Source: Betaproteobacteria bacterium (lineage in GTDB: Bacteria > Pseudomonadota > Gammaproteobacteria > Burkholderiales > Burkholderiaceae_C). Taken from it: a stretch of DNA of 6,081 nt. The stretch lies in contig RGEP01000113.1 in NCBI GenBank assembly GCA_009918225.1, positions 1 through 6,081 on the forward strand, in the 5' to 3' direction. Positions within the stretch are counted from its first letter, which is position 1; every line of letters begins with the position of its first letter. The notes under the pieces were generated by a model that was not told the origin of the DNA, searched no databases, and saw only the letters and a program-made list of their open reading frames with translations. Below, piece after piece: positions 1 through 5,348 of this stretch. Made by a program: the position numbers and the translations under genes.

Positions 1-858
1 GCCTGACAGGTAGGTGCCCCAAGGGGTTTGGCCGCTGGCGCAGTTGTTCATGGTGCCCAGGATGCGCCGTCCGGCTGGGTCGGCGGCGGTGCGCATCATC
101 GGGTGCCCAGCCGCAGGACCACCCACGGCAAAGGGCGTGGACACGGTGACCCGGCGCGCATAGCGCGAGGGCCTGACCATTTGCCACTGCCCATCGCGCA
201 GGGCCACCTCGATCACTGAAAGGCCATGTGCGTTCTGGCTCTTGCGCACCTTTTCCGCCGAACCCGCACCCAGCCCGTCGGGGTGCAGCAGGCCTTCGTC
301 GGTGTACTCGTGGTTCATGGCCAAGAGGCCGCGGCTGTTGCCGGCCGCGCTGGCCCCACGGTGCGAAGACGGCAGTGGCGGGCCCTTGTGCCCAGGCGTG
401 GGCGGCGCGGGCATGGCTGCTGCCGAGCCGTCGTCGTGAAGCGGGTAGAAGTGCAGGCCATCGTGGTGCATGCCCATTTGCACCGCTTGGTCGTCTGCGC
501 TGTTGGAGGCATCAAAGCGAAAGGCAGGCATGCGCCCGGGCACGCCGATGGGCTCTCCCCAGGCGGCCAGCACGGTGGCGACGTAGCCCTCGGGCAGTTG
601 CAGCGCATCGGCGGTGCTGGGTGCGATGCCTTTGAAGCCCAGCCCAAGCGGCTGCCGCCCGCCGCGCGCGGGATCTGCCGCGCCCACCGACTCCTGGCCT
701 GGTGCGGTGGCACAAGCACTCACCATTCCCAGAGCGGACAGCAAGGCCGTGCCGCCCAAGCCCTGTACCCACAGCCGCCGCGCGGGGTCGGACAGGTCGT
801 GGATGCTGGGGTTGGAGGAGGTATTGCTGTCCTCCAGGGTGCTGAAGTCTTTGGGCAT
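1..858 (-). CDS. PhoX/DUF839-family phosphatase, N-terminal part (cut by left edge)
   Basis: Read on the minus strand from ATG at 858, the frame is open for 286 codons to the window edge, so only about the N-terminal 40% of a usual 600-700 residue PhoX-type protein is present. PhoX enzymes are exported, calcium-dependent phosphomonoesterases that release phosphate in the periplasm. Seen here: an export region with R27-R28 before a hydrophobic stretch ending in VSAC (C49); a PEGY segment; GMHHDGLHF; NHEYT at residues 182-186, which carries a family metal-binding Glu; EKVRKSQNAHG; RPSRYARR; and NNCASGQTPWGTYL at the edge, normally followed by the CEEN motif. The twin arginines suggest Tat export, although RRLWVQG is a poor match to the consensus, and the Cys could be lipidated. 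No good ribosome site precedes the ATG. The frame stays open further upstream, so the start is the likely one rather than a certain one. The gene is divergent from the SDR gene. No Pho box was seen. Family assignment is firm; the substrate is inferred. Confidence 0.88.
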   Translation of the reverse strand, partial: MPKDFSTLEDSNTSSNPSIHDLSDPARRLWVQGLGGTALLSALGMVSACATAPGQESVGAADPARGGRQPLGLGFKGIAPSTADALQLPEGYVATVLAAWGEPIGVPGRMPAFRFDASNSADDQAVQMGMHHDGLHFYPLHDDGSAAAMPAPPTPGHKGPPLPSSHRGASAAGNSRGLLAMNHEYTDEGLLHPDGLGAGSAEKVRKSQNAHGLSVIEVALRDGQWQMVRPSRYARRVTVSTPFAVGGPAAGHPMMRTAADPAGRRILGTMNNCASGQTPWGTYLSG

Positions 859-975
859 GGTCGGGGGTACGGCTGTGGTGTTTGCGGCGGAGATTGCGGC
901 GGTGCTCGCGGGCCTGCACAGCAAGCCAAGCTGCACTCTAGCCGAGCCGGCTGTGCCTGAGGGACATGGCCTAAG
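859..975. promoter_or_regulatory. Divergent intergenic spacer between phoX-like and SDR genes
   Basis: These 117 bp must hold the promoters of both divergent genes. Seen directly: a 9-bp direct repeat TTGCGGCGG at 882-890 and 894-902 (12-bp period), an 8-bp palindrome AGCCGGCT at 945-952, a Shine-Dalgarno-like GAGGGA at 959-964, and a -10-like TAAGAT that starts at 972 and runs into the SDR start. No convincing -35 box or Pho box is visible. Regulatory roles for the repeat and palindrome are guesses; both could arise by chance in GC-rich DNA. Confidence 0.4.
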
Positions 976-977
976 AT
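972..977 (+). promoter_or_regulatory. Possible -10 element (TAAGAT) for the SDR cluster
   Basis: TAAGAT matches TATAAT at four of six positions and ends 7 nt before the ATG at 985. If it is a sigma-70 -10 box, transcription would begin at or next to that ATG, giving a leaderless mRNA and making 985 the true SDR start. No recognisable -35 hexamer is seen around 949-954, so this remains tentative. Confidence 0.25.
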
Positions 978-1626
978 GGCCCGCATGAACCCTGTGTTGC
1001 TGATCACTGGTGGTGGCCGCGGCATCGGCGCGGCCGTGGCGCGGCTGGCCGCTGCCCAAGGCTGGGATGTGGCGCTCAACGCGGTGCGGGACATGGCCAG
1101 CGCACAGGCCGTGGCGGCTGAAGTGCAGGCTCTGGGCCGGCGGGCTTTGGCGGTGCAGGCCGATGTGAGCGATGAAGCGGCGGTGCAGGCCCTGTTTACA
1201 CGGGTGGATGCCGAGCTCGGCCCCTTGCGAGGGTTGGTGAACAACGCCGGCGTGGTGGACATCGCCCAACGGGTAGATCAGATGAGCTTGGGCCGTTGGC
1301 AGCGCATGTTCGCCATCAATGTGCAGGGCACTTTTCTGTGCACGCGCGAGGCCCTGCGCCGCATGAGCACCCAGCACGGCGGCACGGGTGGGGCGCGTGA
1401 AGTGGCCCACGAAGGTGTGAGGGTCAATGCGGTGCGGCCCGGCATCATCGACACCGATATTCATGCCAGCGGTGGTCAGCCCGACCGGGTGCAGCGCATG
1501 GCGCCTCAAGTGCCCATGCAGCGGGCGGGCACCGCCGAGGAAGTCGCGCGGGCGGTGGTGTGGTTGTTGTCTGACCAGGCCAGCTACACCACCGGCAGCG
1601 TGCTCGATGTGGCCGGTGGGCGGTGA
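976..1626 (+). CDS. SDR-family NAD(P)-dependent oxidoreductase lacking its catalytic segment
   Basis: This is a classical short-chain dehydrogenase/reductase (Rossmann fold) of 216 residues, where the family usually has about 250. Present: TGGGRGIG cofactor loop (11-18), D63 of the adenine-binding strand, NNAG (89-92), the IN motif with N115, RPG (154-156) and a C-terminal DVAGGR. Absent: the stretch after strand 5 that carries the catalytic Ser and YxxxK. The text runs from GGTGGA (to residue 140) straight into REVAHEGVRVNAVRPG, which normally follows the YxxxK helix by about ten residues. About 35 codons are therefore missing in frame, and the product should be catalytically dead as written. 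The start at 976 has GAGGGA at 959-964 in front of it; ATG 985 is an alternative that gives a more typical SDR N-terminus. The stop overlaps the ribosome site of the next gene, so the two are probably co-transcribed. Substrate is unknown. Confidence 0.85.
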   Translation: MARMNPVLLITGGGRGIGAAVARLAAAQGWDVALNAVRDMASAQAVAAEVQALGRRALAVQADVSDEAAVQALFTRVDAELGPLRGLVNNAGVVDIAQRVDQMSLGRWQRMFAINVQGTFLCTREALRRMSTQHGGTGGAREVAHEGVRVNAVRPGIIDTDIHASGGQPDRVQRMAPQVPMQRAGTAEEVARAVVWLLSDQASYTTGSVLDVAGGR

Positions 1627-1639
1627 AAGGGGCCTGCCC

Positions 1640-2206
1640 ATGATGAATGGCAAGGGCATGCGCCACGCCGGTCAGGCGCTGCTGCGGGTGAGCTTCTGGG
1701 GGGTACTGGCCGCTGAACCCATGGGCGGGGCGGTACACGCAGCCAGCGTGGCGGCCTCCTCAGCCTCCTCTGCCGTTGGCAGTGTGAGCACTTCAGTGGG
1801 TGCGGTTTCCACCGCCGTGGGTGCGCTGAGCACCTCCTCGTTACCGGGCGGAAAGCCCGTGGCCCAGGGGCTGTACCGCATTGAACAGGTGCAGGTCCTG
1901 CAGGGCGACATGCTGCCGCTGCGCTTGGCCGTCGACCTGTGGCCTGCAGGCCCGCAAGGGCTGGAGCCGCGCCAGGCCTGGCAGCTTCGGGTGCCGGCGG
2001 CCACCGCCACGGCAGCGGGCCTGCAGCCAGGCCAGTTGCTGGAGGTGCGCGAGCAGCCCTATGGCTGGTCGGTGCGGCAATCGCAGGCGCCAGAGCCGTT
2101 CTACTGGGTGCTGCACGACGAATGGGCGCAGGCCCTGAGGGCGCGGCCGCTCGAGGCCGTAGCACCGCCTGCTGCCGCTGCTGCGCCAGAAGTCCTCCTG
2201 CCCTAA
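1640..2206 (+). CDS. Exported protein of unknown function with tandem heptapeptide repeats
   Basis: This is a 188-residue protein that I do not recognise. The start at 1640 is chosen because GAAAGGGG at 1625-1632 sits 7 nt upstream; ATG 1643 follows directly and would serve equally. The N-terminus looks like a signal peptide: a basic start, the hydrophobic ALLRVSFWGVLAA, and a likely cleavage at AVHA|AS. A low-complexity Ser/Ala/Val stretch follows, containing three tandem heptads AVGSVST, SVGAVST and AVGALST (1772-1834). The remainder, from about residue 70, looks like a small compact domain (YRIEQVQVLQGDMLPLRL, LRVPAATATAAGLQPGQLLEV, FYWVLHDEWAQAL) and ends in a Pro/Ala-rich tail. It lies 13 bp after the SDR stop and shares a TAATG stop/start with the DUF2145 gene, so the two are likely translationally coupled and may act together outside the cytoplasm. 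The real-gene call rests on signal peptide, ribosome site and coupling. Confidence 0.7.
   Translation: MMNGKGMRHAGQALLRVSFWGVLAAEPMGGAVHAASVAASSASSAVGSVSTSVGAVSTAVGALSTSSLPGGKPVAQGLYRIEQVQVLQGDMLPLRLAVDLWPAGPQGLEPRQAWQLRVPAATATAAGLQPGQLLEVREQPYGWSVRQSQAPEPFYWVLHDEWAQALRARPLEAVAPPAAAAAPEVLLP
1772..1834 (+). repeat. Three 21-bp tandem repeats encoding [AS]VG[AS][VL]ST
   Basis: Three consecutive in-frame units at 1772-1792, 1793-1813 and 1814-1834 encode AVGSVST, SVGAVST and AVGALST. The nucleotide copies are diverged, so the protein repeat looks conserved rather than freshly duplicated. It forms a Ser/Thr/Val-rich linker between signal peptide and the folded part of the exported protein. Confidence 0.75.
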
Positions 2207-2661
2207 TGGTTCGCCTGGGCGCCGTGGCCCTGTTGCCGCTGCTGGTGTGCGCGGCCCTGTGCGGCGGCCCCAAGCCGGCACAAGCCGCATTCGCCGTCTG
2301 CCCCAGCCCTGAGGATGCGACACCGACCACAGCAGCCGATTGGGGCCTGCACCTGGCCATGGCTCAAGCGGTGCAGGAAGCGCTGCGGCTTGAGGGAGCA
2401 GAGCTGGCCATTGTTTCGCGCGCGGGGCTGAACCTGCGACCGATTGGGCAGGGCTATTCCCACGCCGGCTTTCTGCGCCCGCCCACCGGTGCTGGGGCTG
2501 CACAGCCCTGGACGGTGCGCCAGCTCTACTGGGACTGCGACACGGCGCAGCCCCGCATCTTCGATGAGGGCCTGGCCAGCTTTGTGGCCGCCAAGGCCAC
2601 GGGCACCTTGCCGCGCCTGAGCGTGCTGTGGTGGCCGCCTGAGGGGCCGGGCAAGGGATAA
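2206..2661 (+). pseudogene. DUF2145-family exported protein, N-terminal half (before frame break)
   Basis: These 151 residues read in frame from an ATG that shares its A with the previous gene's TAA. A signal peptide is clear: VRLGAVALLPLLVCAALCGG, then AQA|AF cleavage. Next come a helix (LHLAMAQAVQEALRL), the segment AELAIVSRAGLNLRP and YSHAGFL with H86, then PWTVRQLYWDCDT and FDEGLASF. This order is typical of DUF2145, an uncharacterised exported family of about 250-300 residues. The frame stops at TAA 2659-2661, just after LWWPPEGPGKG, while the missing C-terminal half continues one frame over. The break lies inside or beside a run of G-tracts (2643-2677); one extra G in the GGGG at 2643-2646 would account for it. 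R..(x)n..SHxG resembles the His half of YiiX-like permuted NlpC/P60 domains, which is inference. The fragment alone lacks the conserved NCNQW segment and is unlikely to work. Confidence 0.75.
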
Positions 2662-2683
2662 GGGACAGGATAGGGGGCAGGAT
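2643..2683 (+). repeat. G-run tract with G-quadruplex potential and imperfect 11/12-bp repeat
   Basis: Five G-runs lie close together: GGGG 2643-2646, GGG 2649-2651, GGG 2655-2657, GGG 2662-2664 and GGGGG 2673-2677. The first four have loops CC, CAA and ATAA, which fits the standard G3+N1-7 quadruplex pattern on the coding strand. Overlapping this, AGGGACAGGAT (2661-2671) and AGGGGGCAGGAT (2672-2683) form an imperfect tandem repeat of 11 and 12 bp. The DUF2145 reading frame changes here, so slippage or a base-calling error in this tract is the simplest explanation of the break. Confidence 0.6.
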
Positions 2684-2710
2684 GATCGATGGAGCGAGGC
2701 GCCGGCCACG

Positions 2711-3187
2711 GTGTTGGCCCGTGCGGTCGCAGACGAGGGCTTGGCCCTGCGCTTGCTGTCGCCGCGCTACCAGGCGCATGCCCATGCTTGGAGCCCACAC
2801 ACCCAGAACTGCAACCAGTGGCTGGTGGAGATGCTCGCGGCGGCCTTTGGCGGCGCACGCGACCGTGCGGGTGCACAAGCCTGGTTGCGCGAGCAGGCTT
2901 ATGAGCCGGCGGTGGTGCGGCTGCCATGGGCCGGATGGCTCTGGGCGGCAGCCGTGATGCCCCACCTGGGCTTGGAGCACCACCCACAGGAGGATTTGCG
3001 GGCCTTGCAGCTGCAGCTCAGCCTGCCGTCTTCGATCGAAGACTTTGTTCGGCGTCGCTGGCCTCAGGTTCAGCGCACCGAGTGGTGTCGCCGCGGGCAG
3101 GAGCTGGTGGTGCGCAGCGGCTGGCAGCCCTTGGACGAGGCCTGTACCCCGCGGGTAGGCGACCGGCGCTTGGCGCTGAGCCCTTGA
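2711..3187 (+). pseudogene. DUF2145-family exported protein, C-terminal half (after frame break)
   Basis: This frame, +1 relative to the N-terminal half, resumes the DUF2145 sequence. The family-like part begins around ATVLARAVADEGLAL (from about 2705) and continues through LLSPRYQAHAHAWS and QNCNQWLVEML (Cys codon 2810-2812) to a TGA at 3185-3187. The frame is open back to 2642, giving a charged linker (KGQDRGQDDRW), so no real start is implied; GTG 2711 is only the first possible start. Joined with the preceding half, the protein would have about 326 residues, on the long side for the family because of the linker. NCNQW supplies the Cys that would pair with H86 if the permuted papain-fold reading is right. 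Further landmarks are PWAGWLWAAAVMPHLGLEHHP and SLPSSIEDFVRRRWP. A separately translated protein from here would lack a signal peptide. Confidence 0.72.
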
Positions 3188-3357
3188 TCACCGGAGTCCC
3201 TTCATCGCCTGATTCCCGACAGGGACAGCCTCAAGGCGGAGCTTGCACAGCGCGCCTGCGCAATCGCGCCCACAATGTTGGCCGCGCCGGCGGTACGGGC
3301 TGATCCCTGCTGCAGGCTGGACCCTACGATCCCTTCGACCCCTTGACCCTCACTGAC
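3188..3357. other. Intergenic gap upstream of the RND adaptor gene
   Basis: No gene is supported in these 170 bp. A short TCCC-GACA-GGGA hairpin at 3214-3225 is too weak and has no T-run, so no intrinsic terminator can be claimed for the preceding cluster. TACGAT at 3325-3330 is a possible -10 element for the pump genes, but no -35 is visible at the expected spacing. No operator-like dyad that would suggest a local TetR- or MarR-type repressor was found. Confidence 0.4.
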
Positions 3358-4470
3358 ATGACCCAACGTCCCCAGCGCGCGCTGCTCGCGCCTGTACTTT
3401 CCATGGTTTTGGCCCTTGGCCCGCTGTTGCCCGCGCTTGGAATGGGCTCGGCACGGGCTGCTGACGCGCCGGGCGCCAAGGCCGCGCTCACCGTGCAGGT
3501 GGTGACCCCCCAAGCCGGCGAATGGACCAGCAGCTTGGCGGTCAACGGCAACATCGCGCCCTGGGCCGAGGCCGTTGTCGGCAGCCAGGTCAATGGGCTG
3601 CGTCTGGTGGAGGTGTTGGCGCAGGTGGGCGACTCGGTGAAGGCCGGGCAGTTGCTGGCGCGTTTCGATGAGGCGCCGGTGTTGCTGGATTTGGCGCAGG
3701 CCCGAGCTGCGGTGCAAGAGGCCCAGGCCCAGCTGGCCGACGCCACCGCCAACGCCCAGCGCGCGCGAAGCCTGGGCAGTACGGGCGTGGTGAGTGCCCA
3801 ACAGTTGGGACAGGTTGAAGCGGCAGAGGCCGTGGCAAGAGCCCGTTTGGCCACGGCGCAAGCGGCGGTGGCTGCACAAGAACTGCGGCTGCAACACACC
3901 CGTGTGTTGGCGCCGGATGCCGGCTGGATCAGTGCGCGCAGCGCCACGCTGGGTGCCGTCGCTGGTCCTGGAACCGAGCTGTTCAAGTTGATTCGTCAGG
4001 CGCGCCTGGAGTGGCGGGCTGAAGTGCCGGCTGCTGAGCTGAGCCGCGTCAAGCCGGGAACGGCCGCACGCTTGACCACGCCTTCGGGCGCCGTGGTGCA
4101 GGGTACGGTGCGCAAAGTCTCTCCAGCGGTCGATCTCCAGACGCGAAATGCACTGGTCTATGTGGACCTGAAGACCAGCGAGAACAGCGATGCGCGCGCC
4201 GGCATGTTCGCCCGCGGCGAACTGCGCTTTGACGCCCGTCGGGCCTTGATGCTGCCTTCATCGGCTGTCCTCTTGCGCGAAGGATTCGATGTGGTGCTGG
4301 TGGTCGATGCACAGCAGCGCGTGCGACAAACCAAGGTCAAGGTGCTGGCCCGCGAGGGCGAGCAGGTGGCGGTGGAGGGCTTGGATGCCAAGGCCCGTGT
4401 GGTGGCCCGTGGCGGCGCATTCTTGGCCGACGGCGATGCGGTGCGTGTGGTGGAGGCCCCGACCAAATGA
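3358..4470 (+). CDS. RND efflux periplasmic adaptor subunit (membrane fusion protein)
   Basis: This is a complete 370-residue adaptor that would link an inner-membrane RND permease to an outer-membrane channel. Seen: a signal peptide (RALLAPVLSMVLALGPLLPAL, cleavage near SARA|AD at 34); a first half-lipoyl segment NGLRLVEVLAQVGDSVKAGQLLARFDE in two parts (79-105); an Ala/Gln-rich coiled-coil hairpin (about 113-182) with the tip GSTGVVSAQQ; the second half-lipoyl segment LAPDAGWISARSATLGAVAGPG (184-205); a beta-barrel start LEWRAEVPAAELSRVKPG; and a membrane-proximal end with AGMFARGEL (281-289), LPSSAVL and RGGAFLADGDAVRVVEA. Unlike its neighbours, it shows no internal loss. ATG 3358 is preferred to an in-frame TTG at 3343 because it gives a clean signal peptide, though neither has a good ribosome site. 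Its stop overlaps the permease start (ATGA, 4467-4470). The exported substrate cannot be read from the sequence. Confidence 0.9.
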   Translation: MTQRPQRALLAPVLSMVLALGPLLPALGMGSARAADAPGAKAALTVQVVTPQAGEWTSSLAVNGNIAPWAEAVVGSQVNGLRLVEVLAQVGDSVKAGQLLARFDEAPVLLDLAQARAAVQEAQAQLADATANAQRARSLGSTGVVSAQQLGQVEAAEAVARARLATAQAAVAAQELRLQHTRVLAPDAGWISARSATLGAVAGPGTELFKLIRQARLEWRAEVPAAELSRVKPGTAARLTTPSGAVVQGTVRKVSPAVDLQTRNALVYVDLKTSENSDARAGMFARGELRFDARRALMLPSSAVLLREGFDVVLVVDAQQRVRQTKVKVLAREGEQVAVEGLDAKARVVARGGAFLADGDAVRVVEAPTK

Positions 4471-5348
4471 ACGTCTCGTCCTGGTCGATCCGCAATCCGA
4501 TTCCGGCCATCATGCTCTTCGTGCTGCTCACGCTGGCAGGCGCGATGAGCTTCAAGGCCATGAAGATCCAGAACTTCCCCGATCTGGATTTGCCCACGAT
4601 CAACGTGGTGGCCTCGCTGCCGGGCGCATCGCCGGCTCAGCTGGAAACCGAAGTCGCCCGCAAGATCGAGAACTCGCTGGCGGCGGTGCAAGGCCTCAAG
4701 CACACCTACGCCAAGATCCAAGACGGTACGGTCACCATCACGGCCGAGTTCCGGCTGGAAAAGGGCACGCAGGAGGCCTTGGACGAGGTGCGCGATGCGG
4801 TCAACCGGGTGCGCTCAGACCTGCCTGGGGACCTGCGCGACCCACAAATAAGCAAGCTCAACCTGGCCGGTGCACCGATCCTGAGCTACTCCATTGCCAG
4901 CCCTCAGCTCGACGACGAGGCCCTGAGCTGGTTTGTCGACAACGAGGTGAGCAAGGCCTTGCTGGGCGTCAGCGGCGTGGGCAGTGTGGCCCGTGTGGGC
5001 GGCGTCACCCGCGAGGTGCAGGTGGCACTGGACCCGGCCCGCATGCTGGCCCTGGGGGTGACGGCCTCGGACATTTCGCGCCGGCTTCGTTCGGTGCAGC
5101 AGGAGTCTTCTGGTGGCCGTGTTGGCCTCGGGGGCTCAGAGCAAGCGGTTCGCACCTTGGCCACGGTGAAGTCGGCCGAGGAACTCGCCGCCCTGGACGT
5201 TCCGCTGCCCGATGGCCGGCGGGTGATGCTGTCCCAGGTGGCCAGCGTGCACGCGCAGCAAAGGCGCTTCGGAAATCGAGGTGCGCCAAGGGGTTCAGGC
5301 GGCCCTGGCCAAGCTGCAGGCTCAACACAGCCACATCACGCTCGATGA
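4467..5348 (+). pseudogene. HAE1-type RND efflux permease, N-terminal part up to a frame break
   Basis: This encodes the start of a proton-driven RND inner-membrane transporter (full family length about 1000-1050 residues). The ATG overlaps the adaptor stop, with GGAGG at 4452-4456, so translation is coupled. Residues 10-30 form TM1 (IPAIMLFVLLTLAGAMSF). The porter domain follows: NFPDLDLPTINV (36-47), PGASPAQLETEVARKIE, TITAEFRLEKGTQEALDEV, DLPGDLRDPQISKLNLAGAPIL, ALSWFVDNEVSKALLGV, GVGSVARVGGVTREV and LGVTASDISRRL. Family-like sequence ends at about residue 262 (VMLSQVASVH). The next 32 residues are out-of-frame text ending at a TGA (5346-5348). Family sequence resumes in another frame from 5254, without the segment that usually lies between, about 23 residues. 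The deletion must therefore be 3n+2 nt. As written, the protein has one membrane helix and cannot transport. Confidence 0.85.

Noticed and set aside
226..960. Plus-strand open frame (244 codons) over the phoX-like gene
   Set aside because: It is the antisense of the PhoX-family reading frame, which carries clear motifs (NHEYT, TPWGTYL). The plus-strand translation resembles nothing known.
2643..2712. Programmed ribosomal frameshift in DUF2145
   Set aside because: Joining the halves needs a +1 shift, and there is no known slippery +1 signal at the stop. A base insertion in a G-run is simpler.
1841..2983. Long minus-strand open frame (380 codons) antisense to the unknown exported protein and DUF2145 genes
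   Set aside because: The translation is Arg/Pro/Gln/Ala-rich with no domain or signal. It lies wholly opposite well-supported plus-strand coding sequence and reflects GC-rich codon shadowing.
3214..3225. Short hairpin TCCC-GACA-GGGA after the DUF2145 gene as a terminator
   Set aside because: The stem is only 4 bp and no T-run follows, so it does not qualify as an intrinsic terminator.
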